A stretch of DNA of 28,426 bases from a virus, in IMG/VR virus record IMGVR_UViG_3300017527_000601, positions 1 through 28,426 of that record; one strand, 5' to 3'. Of the stretch, positions 18,850 to 27,894 are shown piece after piece (position 1 is the first letter of the stretch; every line of letters begins with the position of its first letter). A model generated the notes under the pieces. The model did no database searches. It was not told where the DNA came from and saw nothing but the letters and a program-made list of their open reading frames with translations. A program made the position numbers and the translations under genes.

Positions 18850-21800
18850 CCCGGAAGATGTGGGTCGTTTCTTACGCCGTTTTTTCGGCTGATACTTAGC
18901 CCCAAAAACTTTTTCTTTGGTGCTGGCGTCACGTTCTATAGCTCGCTTTGTTTTCATAACCTGTGTTGTTCCAGGTACTCCCATGAGCTTACCTAACGTC
19001 TCATACCAAGGCTTCTGCATTGGATAGTCTCTCATTAGCTTTGTGAGCTCACCTATTGTTTCAACTCCGGGCCCAAAAGGTGATGTTCCATAACGAGCAC
19101 TAGACACAACCGGAATAGGTTCTAACATCTCCATAAAAATACTAAGAGCTATTCTACCGGTACTATCCTCATCTTCTACTCCTTTCATAAGAGCTTTGAG
19201 CGGAGTAGGCAAAGGAGATTTTACACCTATTATATCTTCAAACAGAACATTAGTCATCGTTGTTGCTGCTATAAATTTTAAAACTTTCTTAACAGCTATC
19301 GGATTTGTTATCTTAGCATTCTTCATACCAAGAACATCTTCTGTCAGAAAGTTCCAATCGTTTATAACAAAAGTTTGAAACAACGTCATAAATTTTCCTA
19401 AAGCTGTTCTTTGAACCGGAGCTAAATCACCTTGCAAAGCTGAAGCCTGTGTTCTTGTAACAACATCGTTAGCATATTCAACAGCTCTATTCTCTCCCAT
19501 TTTCATCTTGTCTTTGGCCAATTTATAAGCTCCATCCCAAGTAGCCATAGCTGTTCTCAGATCCAGATACTTTAACGGCCACATAGCACCAGAAGCTATA
19601 ACCTTTTTTACTCCTCCTACTTTACCGGTTTTTAGAGCTGCCATAGCATCACCAACAACAGCATCATAAACCCGCTGCTCAAGGTTAGACTTCTTTAGGA
19701 TTCTGGCTTCTGCTCCTGGTCTTAAAGACGACACCCAACCTTTTGCTGTATGAGTAGCACCTATCTCTACAAAAGTATTCTTTGATGCAGAGATCTGAAT
19801 CAATGCTGATCTAGCATTAGCTCCCAAAACAGAATATGTCAAATTCCTATTTATCATTCCAAGAGCTCTTTCTATCCTAGGTGGAAGCTTAAATTCTGTC
19901 TGGCCGGCTAAGAAATTAGACCAATCCAATAAGAACTTATCCAATCTCGGTTTCTGATTACTAGCTCCTAGCTTCCAATTACTACCATCTTCTAATTTGA
20001 ATACTCTTCTTAACTCTCCTACCTTAGCTACAATAGGAGAAATATGGAGATGTCTTATAGCACTATTAGCATATCTAGAATAAATTACAAAAGGGTCTGT
20101 TACAACAGGAGCCATTCCAGCTTTAGCCCTTGCTCTAGCAAATCTAAATGGAGTAGCTTTGAATTGAGTATATCTATCTCTTATTACACTAGGTCTATCC
20201 AGAATAAGATTCGTCTTAATACCGAGTTTTTCTAGCATACTAAGTGCAGACATAAAGGTAAAGTAATCACCTACTTTCCTAATCGGATTTTTACCGATAG
20301 ATGTTCTAACATCATTCAGTCTATTAAATAAGATATCATACTCTGCTCTCAATCCTTCATAAGCCTTCATCTCCTTCGGAGTTAAAGATTTAGGAATTTT
20401 CTTAATCTTCATCTTTGTCATTATCTCGGGCCCACCTGTCTGCTGAGCCATAGCAAACTTCCAAATCCTTTTAGCTGATCTTCTTGATATTCCTTTTCTC
20501 AATGCTTTGATTGTTGTTTCTTTAGCTTTCAAATCCCTAACAACCAGCTTCTCTGCATTAACATAAGGCTCGTAAATCATCTTTTTCAATCCACTTCCAG
20601 CTTCTCTAAAAGCCCGAATAGGATTTCTGAAATACTCTCCCACACCTGTTCTTTCTTGTAGTTCTTTCGATTTCATTAATGTCTTTAATTCTTCATAAAA
20701 GACCGGAAGATAATTAACCTCAATTCCTCTAACTTTTCTGGATTTTCGAGAGCTAACATTTACTCCTTCTTCCATAGGAGTTATAACTTTTTTGTCTAAT
20801 TCTTCAACCGGTCGCTTCTCTTTAAATAACTCAGAAGCCTTATCAAAGGTTGAAGCTGTCTTCTCATCATAACCAAGATCCTTCATATATTCTTTAACTG
20901 GTTTACCGACCTTGAGGGAATCTGCTATAACCTTCCTCAGCCTTTCCTGCATCTCAGGATTAAGACGTTCTATCTCAATTGCTCCTTTTTCATTCCGAAC
21001 AATATCGATAGCTTTCAATAGTAACCTTAAAGCTTTGGTGGTGTCTGGTTCTACTTCTGCTTCCCTAAGAAAATCTTCTCTTGTCTTCTCCTTCGGCCCA
21101 AGTTTGTCTAATATCATCTCAGAAAAATCTATAATATTAGAATGAGTTGGGTTGTTCGGATCTAACATACTAGCCAGACTTTTAACTTCATTTATATGCT
21201 GGTTAGTATTTAAACCTTCTTTTAGTTTTAATCCACCTTCTTCTGTCCTTTCAAGAATCTTTTCTCCTATTTCTTTTACTCTATCCATAGCTTCTTCTGT
21301 ACTAATAGTTTCAGCTTCTTCATAAGGAGTTTTTTCTCCTTCTTTGAAATATTCTGAAACAAGAGCTTCGGCTTCAGCATCTAATAGAGGAGTTTCTTTT
21401 GTTGCTACCCTATAGCTTTTACCTGTCTTGATTACAACCGGAGGCTCTTGGCCTTCTATAGTTCCATATTCCTCTGCTAAACGTTTTCTTTGTTTCTCTG
21501 CTTTTTCAAAAGTCTTATGAATTTGCTTAACAACTGTATAACCAGCATCCTCAGCTAGTTTTTTCTGAGTAAAGGTAGGAATTTCTTCTTTCCCACCTTC
21601 TATAATATCTAATTTTGGAGCTTCAACTGTACGAACACTTCTGGTTTCAGCAAAAAGATTTTTTAGCTTTGTAATACCTTTTGGTTCCTTAACAGGAAAC
21701 TTTTTAACAGTTCCTTCTGACATACCAATAAACTCTGCAAGTCTTCTGTTAGCTGCCTCCCAAGCAGTTTCTGTATTACTACCTATTGTTCTACCTGTAA

Positions 21801-23706
21801 CATCTTTCCACTCGTCTGTTTCAGGAAAATATTCTTGAATTCGGCCAGCTTTCTCTCCTTCTCCAATACCAAAAGTATCCGGCCAATCATCTCTCATTAT
21901 TCTAAACTTTGCTTTTTCCTTCGGCCTACGCATATCAACAATCTTTTTTAGACTTTCTCTCGCAGCTTCTATCGTAGGTTCTCTGGTCGCAAATGTAGCA
22001 CCTCTGGTTTCAGCAACACCACCAATATCTGCTTTCGGAGTAAAATAGTATAACCCTTCTACCTCACCATCAAAGCTTATCTCACCACCAACTTCTTCAC
22101 CTAAGCTTTTGGCTATCTCTTCCCCCTCCGCTTTTTCTCTACCTTCTTCAATGTCCCGTACACGTACCGGTCCTTCCGCTTCCCTTTCAATCCTTTCTTC
22201 CTTGCCGACTTCTCTAACAGCTTGTGTAATTTTTTCGGCATCTGGTACCTCCTTTTTAATTCCAGCCATAAACTCTTCTGCTGTAACACCTGTTCTTAAT
22301 GGCTTAGGTGTAGGTTTAGGCTCTGGTTTTTCAGCTTCTGCAGCTACCTTATCTATAGCTTCCTTAATACTTCTTTGTCTCTCCGCATGAGCCAGACCCT
22401 TAGTGTTATCAGCTGCCACCTTAGCTGCCCTTATAGCATTGTATTGATCTCCTATATAAGGAACCTTCTCTTTAACTTCCATTTCCCTAAGAGCGTCAGC
22501 CAGACCTTCTAAACCACCAGCTTCAGAAACCTTCTTAACATCTTCCACAGTAGCTTTTTCTAAATGTTCCCTTAATCTTGATCTAACCTTAGCTTTATGT
22601 GTCTGCCATTTAGCTTCCTTACCAGCCATATGCATGGCTTTGAAAGTACCCAGTTCCGAAACACTTGTAAACATAGCATGAGCATTCGGATTTTTTTCTT
22701 TATTAATCAAAGTATCAACAATCTTATGACCTGGCCACATTATCTTATCTAATGTCCATTCCACAGGATGCATAACTTTTCTAACACCCTTCTCAATATC
22801 TTCAAACCCAAAGACTGGATGATCAGAAGGAATTGAGAACAGAATATCCGCTATATCATAGCCTATCTGACGTTTCTTGGATATGCTTTTCTTTTTCTCT
22901 TCAACGAATTTTCGAGCTTTTATTCTTTCCCTATAAGCTTTTCCACCCTCGCCTTTCTGTCTGGTTTTATCTTCTGATAAACCACCTTTAAAAATAGCAT
23001 GAATATATTTAGGATCAGACCAACCCATTAAAGTATGAGGAATATCAGAACCAAAAACTCTAGTTGTCCAATTCATAACTCCAAGACCAAATTGAGTAGC
23101 TGCCATTGAAGCTGTACCGACACCTTTAAGAATCTTCTCTCCAAGATTTTCGGAATCAGATTCTTTTGGGATCCCCATTTTTTCTACTCTAAAAGGATCG
23201 TAAGTTCTTACAGCAGATTGTGGATCTAAAGCTTCTGATTTGAAAGGATCATAGATTCTTACTGCAGAAGAAGAAGTTTTAGGTGTTTCTCCCATAAACC
23301 CTTTAACTTTTCTCAAATACTCTTGAGTTTCTGGTGGTATATTTTCTATACCTTGTCTATCAATGTTTCCTATACCCCAGTTATAAGCTGCAAGAGTTTT
23401 ATCAACATCTCCACCAAATCTTTCTGCTAATTGAGCAAGATACTGTGTTCCACCTTGGATATTTTGACTTGGATCAAGGCGATCTTCAACACCTAAATCT
23501 CCAGCTGTTCCTTCCATAAGTTGCATTAATCCCTGAGCTCCAACCGGAGAAATAGCATTAGGATCATAGTTACTCTCCGCTCTAATAACAGCATTTATCA
23601 AACCCGGATCAACACCGTATTGTTCAGAAGCTCTTGATATTTCAGCTTGAAAAGGACTATCTGGCATCGACTCTCCAGCATTAAAAGGATCATAAACTCT
23701 AACCAT
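18844..23706 (-). CDS. Giant internal virion protein with lytic transglycosylase domain
   Basis: A 1620-residue protein. Residues about 18-140 are an SLT-type lytic transglycosylase: catalytic Glu44 in IRAESNYDPNAISP, then GAQGLMQLM and AAYNWGIGN. Such enzymes cut peptidoglycan during DNA ejection. The motif V-R-X-YDPF occurs at about residues 2-8, 149-155 and 166-172. The long middle is rich in Glu, Lys and Ala and largely helical. The C-terminal third (ARSALIQISASKNTF, FQTFVINDWNFLTED) resembles large polyvalent or ejection-type virion proteins. The end is very basic (KKRRKKRP). By layout it is comparable to T7 gp16-type ejection proteins. The next codons after the stop are also stops (TGA TAG). 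Confidence 0.85.
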   Translation of the reverse strand: MVRVYDPFNAGESMPDSPFQAEISRASEQYGVDPGLINAVIRAESNYDPNAISPVGAQGLMQLMEGTAGDLGVEDRLDPSQNIQGGTQYLAQLAERFGGDVDKTLAAYNWGIGNIDRQGIENIPPETQEYLRKVKGFMGETPKTSSSAVRIYDPFKSEALDPQSAVRTYDPFRVEKMGIPKESDSENLGEKILKGVGTASMAATQFGLGVMNWTTRVFGSDIPHTLMGWSDPKYIHAIFKGGLSEDKTRQKGEGGKAYRERIKARKFVEEKKKSISKKRQIGYDIADILFSIPSDHPVFGFEDIEKGVRKVMHPVEWTLDKIMWPGHKIVDTLINKEKNPNAHAMFTSVSELGTFKAMHMAGKEAKWQTHKAKVRSRLREHLEKATVEDVKKVSEAGGLEGLADALREMEVKEKVPYIGDQYNAIRAAKVAADNTKGLAHAERQRSIKEAIDKVAAEAEKPEPKPTPKPLRTGVTAEEFMAGIKKEVPDAEKITQAVREVGKEERIEREAEGPVRVRDIEEGREKAEGEEIAKSLGEEVGGEISFDGEVEGLYYFTPKADIGGVAETRGATFATREPTIEAARESLKKIVDMRRPKEKAKFRIMRDDWPDTFGIGEGEKAGRIQEYFPETDEWKDVTGRTIGSNTETAWEAANRRLAEFIGMSEGTVKKFPVKEPKGITKLKNLFAETRSVRTVEAPKLDIIEGGKEEIPTFTQKKLAEDAGYTVVKQIHKTFEKAEKQRKRLAEEYGTIEGQEPPVVIKTGKSYRVATKETPLLDAEAEALVSEYFKEGEKTPYEEAETISTEEAMDRVKEIGEKILERTEEGGLKLKEGLNTNQHINEVKSLASMLDPNNPTHSNIIDFSEMILDKLGPKEKTREDFLREAEVEPDTTKALRLLLKAIDIVRNEKGAIEIERLNPEMQERLRKVIADSLKVGKPVKEYMKDLGYDEKTASTFDKASELFKEKRPVEELDKKVITPMEEGVNVSSRKSRKVRGIEVNYLPVFYEELKTLMKSKELQERTGVGEYFRNPIRAFREAGSGLKKMIYEPYVNAEKLVVRDLKAKETTIKALRKGISRRSAKRIWKFAMAQQTGGPEIMTKMKIKKIPKSLTPKEMKAYEGLRAEYDILFNRLNDVRTSIGKNPIRKVGDYFTFMSALSMLEKLGIKTNLILDRPSVIRDRYTQFKATPFRFARARAKAGMAPVVTDPFVIYSRYANSAIRHLHISPIVAKVGELRRVFKLEDGSNWKLGASNQKPRLDKFLLDWSNFLAGQTEFKLPPRIERALGMINRNLTYSVLGANARSALIQISASKNTFVEIGATHTAKGWVSSLRPGAEARILKKSNLEQRVYDAVVGDAMAALKTGKVGGVKKVIASGAMWPLKYLDLRTAMATWDGAYKLAKDKMKMGENRAVEYANDVVTRTQASALQGDLAPVQRTALGKFMTLFQTFVINDWNFLTEDVLGMKNAKITNPIAVKKVLKFIAATTMTNVLFEDIIGVKSPLPTPLKALMKGVEDEDSTGRIALSIFMEMLEPIPVVSSARYGTSPFGPGVETIGELTKLMRDYPMQKPWYETLGKLMGVPGTTQVMKTKRAIERDASTKEKVFGAKYQPKKRRKKRPTSSGL

Positions 23707-24434
23707 TACATTCTCCCTTTAAGGTATTCTATTTCTTCTGGATCATACTTATAAACAGTAGATAGATGCCTAAGGATTCGCTTATTACTAGGCTTTTCAC
23801 CTTTTCTAACAATCATATAAATCTTTCTTTTTGGTTTTGCCACACCCCAAAAACTAGAATCTTCTGCAACTCCTATAGGAATTTCTAGAAGCTCTCTACC
23901 ATGTTCTACAGCAGTTCTGCCAAGTTGTTCTATAGCTTCCGAAGAAGGATCATCAAGAATTTTTCCTTCTTCATCTTGAATAGTTTTAAATAAAGCGTTG
24001 CTTAAAGTAGAATCAATATTCTTCTCACCCATAGTAGGTTTTTTAATTGTTGGAGGAGTAACATAAGCTCCAGCAAATTTCCTTTCCGCAGCAGAAACAT
24101 CTTCACCTTTCTGTATCCGGTCAATAATATCTGCCTTTGCATCCAGAGTCCTAGCATAAGCCTCATTACCACCAATTCTAGCTCTAGCTGCATCTTCTTG
24201 CCAAACGTTCTTCTTCTCTTCCAACTCGAGTTTCTCAGCATCTTGACCGAACTTTAGTAAATTAAGAGCATGAGTTCTTTCTGCCCTATCAGATGATCTC
24301 AGGTTATTCATTATAGTAGCAATGTTAGAAGCTGTTAACCTATTTAGATCAGCCGTTTTTAAACCAGTTCCAGCTGTAGTAGCTATTTGTTCAGGTGTTA
24401 ACCCTGTTAAGTCGACGCCACCTCCGCCGCTCAT
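23706..24434 (-). CDS. Probable virion protein (ejection/structural)
   Basis: A 242-residue protein starting with a Gly-rich SGGGGVDLTGLTPEQ segment, followed by a long helical charged region (DAEKLELEEKKNVWQEDAARA) and a globular C-terminus (KIYMIVRKGEKPSNKRIL). AGGAGG precedes the ATG. The TAA stop overlaps the ATG of the giant gene. Composition and position fit a small internal virion protein. No family is certain. Confidence 0.6.
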   Translation of the reverse strand: MSGGGGVDLTGLTPEQIATTAGTGLKTADLNRLTASNIATIMNNLRSSDRAERTHALNLLKFGQDAEKLELEEKKNVWQEDAARARIGGNEAYARTLDAKADIIDRIQKGEDVSAAERKFAGAYVTPPTIKKPTMGEKNIDSTLSNALFKTIQDEEGKILDDPSSEAIEQLGRTAVEHGRELLEIPIGVAEDSSFWGVAKPKRKIYMIVRKGEKPSNKRILRHLSTVYKYDPEEIEYLKGRM

Positions 24435-24448
24435 TCCTCCTAACAGGG

Positions 24449-24898
24449 CTAGAATAAAGGGAATTCTTTTATCCTTCCTTCACCATCTGTAGCATCATCA
24501 AGATCCATATCAAACGCAATCTTACGAGACCCACTAGGATCCATTGAAGATGTCATCTTATTAATTCCGGATTTACCTTTAGGTGTCGGTCCTCCACTTA
24601 TCATAGAAATTAATTGATTCATTATTTTCTCTTGACTTCCCTGTCTCTTCTGTTCCGCTAAATTAGCCAGAGAAGACTGAGCCATCTGTGTTGCACCAAA
24701 AGGTTTACCGCCCATACCTTGACCAAATAGATCCAAACCGATAGCTAATCTTTCTAATCCTCCACCTTGAGCAGCCGGAGTTAATATATTCTTCCATCTA
24801 GATGCTTTACCAGCTGGTAAATTTGGTATTGTAGGTGCTGAATCTCCCATTAATATAGGTAATCTTTCCTTCCAATCTGCCAGATTAAAATCAACCAT
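24449..24898 (-). CDS. Probable virion protein
   Basis: A 149-residue protein (MVDFNLADWKERLPI...). It is rich in Gly, Pro, Met and Gln with segments such as RLAIGLDLFGQGMGGKPFGA and EQKRQGSQEKIMNQLI. The start follows AGGGAGGATAAA, directly beside the 23-bp repeat. Possibly a small tail-core or internal virion component; not recognised further. Confidence 0.55.
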   Translation of the reverse strand: MVDFNLADWKERLPILMGDSAPTIPNLPAGKASRWKNILTPAAQGGGLERLAIGLDLFGQGMGGKPFGATQMAQSSLANLAEQKRQGSQEKIMNQLISMISGGPTPKGKSGINKMTSSMDPSGSRKIAFDMDLDDATDGEGRIKEFPLF

Positions 24899-24908
24899 TT
24901 TATCCTCC

Positions 24909-24931
24909 CTATGGTAATTTAATTACCAAAG
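24909..24931 (-). repeat. 23-bp near-palindrome, copy 7
   Basis: In the plus direction it is identical to copies 4 and 6. In the minus direction of the surrounding genes it precedes the ribosome binding site AGGGAGG of the gene starting at 24898. It is 7 bp after the stop of the upstream gene, so here it is purely intergenic. Confidence 0.92.
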
Positions 24932-24937
24932 AATATT

Positions 24938-25801
24938 TTAAAATAAGGATGCACCTAAGCCTAATACTCCACCTATAGCAGCTCCAATACCAGTACCTAC
25001 ACCAGGCACAGCAGATCCTATCATCGCACCAGCAGCTGCCCCACTCAAAGCTCCACCTAAAGCACTTCCACTTGAAGATTCTGTACCAGTAGTTGTTTTA
25101 CCAGCACCTTGTAAAGCACCCAAAGCAGCTCTCTCATAGTCTAGAACTGTAAAAGGCCATAAACCATCCTTAGCTAACATTTCATAATTATGTCTTGAAA
25201 CATCCATATCGGTTAGAAAATATAACTTCATTATCTCCCCGAACGTCATAATAACTCCTTTATTCCATTCAAGATGTGCCTTCCATCTTTCTGTAATAAC
25301 AGGAATTAATCTATATTTTAACTCAGCACTAAATTTGGAAATAGCTTTTACTCTCGCATCTTCTATTATACTCTTGCCAACAATAAAAGTACTAGTTAAA
25401 ACAGAACCCATATTCCTCATACCAACTTGGAATCTAGGTAAAATATTAGTTTCAATATCATCATCTATTCTTTCCGCTTCAGCAGATACAAGATCAGCTA
25501 CTTCTGACGTATTCATAAGATCTTCAAGAATCTGATCATATAAAGCTTCTATATCTAATCCTGCCATAAACTTTCCATACATATCGTACAAAGATGGAAA
25601 ATCGGTAATATCATATAACGATCCAAAGAAGGCATCACTAATAGTTATAGCAGAAAAATCAGAGTAAGGAGAATCAGCAGCTGCTATTGCTCTATAACTT
25701 GCAACCGCGCTAAGAAAATCCTTATGCTTAGCTTCCACATATGGAGCATATCTTATTGTTGTTTCTTGGTCTCCACCGCCGCCACCACCAGAACTACCCA
25801 T
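24938..25801 (-). CDS. Probable internal virion protein with glycine-zipper tail
   Basis: A 287-residue protein. It begins with a Gly run (GSSGGGGGG). The helical middle (IDDDIETNILPRFQVGMRNM) contains the segment VIMTFGEIMKLYF. The C-terminal 50 residues form a glycine zipper (GALSGAAAGAMIGSAVPG, then GIGAAIGGVLGLGASLF), which often inserts in membranes. This matches phage ejection-type proteins that line a channel. GGAGG precedes the ATG. Confidence 0.6.
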   Translation of the reverse strand: MGSSGGGGGGDQETTIRYAPYVEAKHKDFLSAVASYRAIAAADSPYSDFSAITISDAFFGSLYDITDFPSLYDMYGKFMAGLDIEALYDQILEDLMNTSEVADLVSAEAERIDDDIETNILPRFQVGMRNMGSVLTSTFIVGKSIIEDARVKAISKFSAELKYRLIPVITERWKAHLEWNKGVIMTFGEIMKLYFLTDMDVSRHNYEMLAKDGLWPFTVLDYERAALGALQGAGKTTTGTESSSGSALGGALSGAAAGAMIGSAVPGVGTGIGAAIGGVLGLGASLF

Positions 25802-25815
25802 TATTATACCTCCAC

Positions 25816-26247
25816 TTAAAATTGAAGTTTAAAAACTCTGTGCTCTTCTTTAAACCCGATCATTTTCATTAACTCCCAAATTCTCGGAGTGTCAGAAACA
25901 AAACTAACGTAAGAGCATCTTTCTTTTTTAGCTAACTTTTTAACAATTTTAAAATCTTCTTTCCAAACACTATCCGGAACGACTTTAAAAGAATATACAC
26001 ATTGTAAGTATAGATATTTCTCCTCTGTATATTTATTTACTTGAAATCTAGTTATTAGAATACCAATTATGTTTCTGGTTTCATTTAACCTTACAAAACA
26101 TTGAGCATCACCATCAAGAAGATTCATCAGAACTTTATTAAGATATTTCTGTCTGTATTTTTCCTCAACATTCTCAACAGTTATAATTACAAATTTTATA
26201 GTATCCCACACCAGCGGAATTTGATCAGGTAAAAGTTTAATCAGCAT
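25816..26247 (-). CDS. GNAT-fold protein in the virion operon
   Basis: A 143-residue protein with the GNAT layout: NIIGILITRF, then a strand KYLYLQCVYSFKVVP, a helix and the C-terminal ELMKMIGFKEEHRVFKL. The usual acetyl-CoA loop (Q/R-X2-G-X-G/A) is not visible, so catalysis is doubtful. Similar GNAT-like proteins occur among phage neck and tail genes. The start at 26247 overlaps the upstream gene. Confidence 0.5.
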   Translation of the reverse strand: MLIKLLPDQIPLVWDTIKFVIITVENVEEKYRQKYLNKVLMNLLDGDAQCFVRLNETRNIIGILITRFQVNKYTEEKYLYLQCVYSFKVVPDSVWKEDFKIVKKLAKKERCSYVSFVSDTPRIWELMKMIGFKEEHRVFKLQF

Positions 26248-26971
26248 TTACCACTCCATGAACTTTTAGATAATCTATTTCAAAATATTCGTAAGATAAA
26301 GTTTTAAGCCCAAATTGAAACTCCCTCCCATAGCAGACTAGATAAGCTCTACCTTTCGGATCTACATACTGCCATCTAGTTTGATTAAAACTACTAGACT
26401 TATTAGTTCGATATTTTATACTAGCATACAATGTGATTGATAAATCTATTCCAACTTCTACATACTCAACTGTCTTAGATTCTCGCGTTCCAACATCTAT
26501 TATATCTGTCCAAAGTTCAAAACTCGGAATATCTACATCAACCAGAGACGACACATATAGTGTTCCATCTTGAGAATCTATTCCGGCAATACTAGGAGGA
26601 CCTTCACCCAAAGATTGAGTTCCTACGTTATAGACATAACCATAAGTACCATCACAAATATATAGTATATCAGAAGCTATGTCATAAGATAATGTTAACA
26701 AACTATCACTCATAGGCGATAAAAATTCTGCATAGCCTAGTATTTCCAAACCGTCTGTAAGTTTACATAACTGACCAACCTTGTCAACAAAGAAATGAAA
26801 ACTTTCTGTACCATCAATAGCATGCTTCGACTTCATTCCGAGCCTATAGATAGTATTCATGTTATAACCACTTGCAAAAGGAATAGTTGTTGATCCTCTT
26901 TGCCCGGCATTGTCAACTGGAGTAAGAACAGAAACTCCGTTTTCTCCGTAAGCGATAACCCGATCGCCCAA
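26237..26971 (-). CDS. Neck/tail protein, C-terminal part beyond an in-frame TGA
   Basis: A 244-residue frame with no ATG and no ribosome binding site; the only start-like codon after the upstream stop is TTG at 26971. The protein is beta-rich (GDRVIAYGENGVSVLTP, SYDIASDILYICDGTYGYV, YEYFEIDYLKVHGV), of the kind seen in phage head-tail connector and tail-tube propeller proteins. It is in the same frame as the gene above (26987-27403), separated by one TGA at 26989-26987 followed by C. Most simply the two are one 388-codon gene with a read-through or mutated stop. Confidence 0.65.
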   Translation of the reverse strand: MGDRVIAYGENGVSVLTPVDNAGQRGSTTIPFASGYNMNTIYRLGMKSKHAIDGTESFHFFVDKVGQLCKLTDGLEILGYAEFLSPMSDSLLTLSYDIASDILYICDGTYGYVYNVGTQSLGEGPPSIAGIDSQDGTLYVSSLVDVDIPSFELWTDIIDVGTRESKTVEYVEVGIDLSITLYASIKYRTNKSSSFNQTRWQYVDPKGRAYLVCYGREFQFGLKTLSYEYFEIDYLKVHGVVNAD

Positions 26972-26986
26972 TTTTTTAACGCACAG

Positions 26987-27403
26987 TCACCAACCTGTCC
27001 AATCAAAAGGCCTTCTTCCAGCAACATTATCTCTTCCAATAGCAAAGTTAACCTCTCCAATATTAGACCAACTAACCCAATTAGTTTTTAGTTTCTCAAG
27101 TATTAAATCTGCATAGGCCAGAGCATAAGCTGTAACTGTAGCATCAAAAACATTTCCAAGAATCATTGAACCAGAGGCATTTGCACCAGCAGTAGCTGTA
27201 GCTACAAAATCAATAAAAGGTTTTGAACCATAGACTAAAGCAATAGCAGTAGCGATACCTTGTCCATAATTACCTTCATCATCATAATCAAGACAATCAA
27301 AAGTAATATCCAAATCAGGATTCACAGGACCTGGAGTTAAATTTCTAACTCCTTTAGCTGCTGCATAAGAACTAGCAACATCTGCAGTAAATAATGTAGC
27401 CAT
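26987..27403 (-). CDS. Neck/tail protein, N-terminal part ending at TGA
   Basis: A 138-residue protein (MATLFTADVASSYAAAKGVRN...). It includes PGPVNPDLDITFDC, then a helical stretch, and ends WVSWSNIGEVNFAIG, GRRPFDWTGW. The last part reads as propeller blade and continues, after the TGA, as LCVKKLGDRVIAYGENGV in the same frame. An alternative is that it is a complete small protein that stops here. Its start has only a weak upstream site (AGAGGAATCTT). Confidence 0.7.
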   Translation of the reverse strand: MATLFTADVASSYAAAKGVRNLTPGPVNPDLDITFDCLDYDDEGNYGQGIATAIALVYGSKPFIDFVATATAGANASGSMILGNVFDATVTAYALAYADLILEKLKTNWVSWSNIGEVNFAIGRDNVAGRRPFDWTGW

Positions 27404-27412
27404 AAGATTCCT

Positions 27413-27847
27413 CTAGCAAGCTGTTACAAGTTCTAATTTAGGACTAGCTATAGTAAACGTTCCACCGTCAGGCTCTGTACCTTCCGATCCAAAATCTATA
27501 TACATCATAAGAGGATCATCAGCCACAGTATCGTTAAGAAGAAACGCGCCAGGTGAAGGACCTATATTTCCACCAGAAGCTGTCCACTGAGGATTACTCC
27601 AAGTAATCGTAACCTTATATAACGAGTCATCTCTTGTAATAGAAATACCCGCTGCAGCTTTGGTCTTCTGTGTATAGCCATTACCTGTTGAAAGTTCTGA
27701 ACCAGACACATCACCATAGTCATGATGGTTTGCTTGATCGAACGTAAAACCAGTATCCATAAGAATCCAAATCAGCGAATCCGTATCAAGATCAACACTT
27801 CCCTTAGCCATTAAATATAAGAAATTTTGTACTACCTTGGTTGCCAT
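27413..27847 (-). CDS. Phage virion protein, probably neck/decoration type
   Basis: A 144-residue protein with the look of a common prophage structural family: a start such as KVVQNFLYLMAKGSVDLDTD, LIWILMDTGFTFDQANH, SGSELSTGNGYT, and TWSNPQWTASGGNIGPSPGA. It is beta-rich, and the order of motifs is typical for proteins located beside head-tail and tail genes. AAGGAGATAAAT lies upstream of the ATG. The exact place in the virion is not known. Confidence 0.65.
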   Translation of the reverse strand: MATKVVQNFLYLMAKGSVDLDTDSLIWILMDTGFTFDQANHHDYGDVSGSELSTGNGYTQKTKAAAGISITRDDSLYKVTITWSNPQWTASGGNIGPSPGAFLLNDTVADDPLMMYIDFGSEGTEPDGGTFTIASPKLELVTAC

Positions 27848-27894
27848 TATTTATCTCCTTAATAAAATATTTCACTAATCTTTCGAAAGCTTTT

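Noticed and set aside
382-24931. CRISPR repeats
   Set aside because: The 23-bp elements are kilobases apart with genes between; there are no regular spacers. No CRISPR array was seen anywhere.
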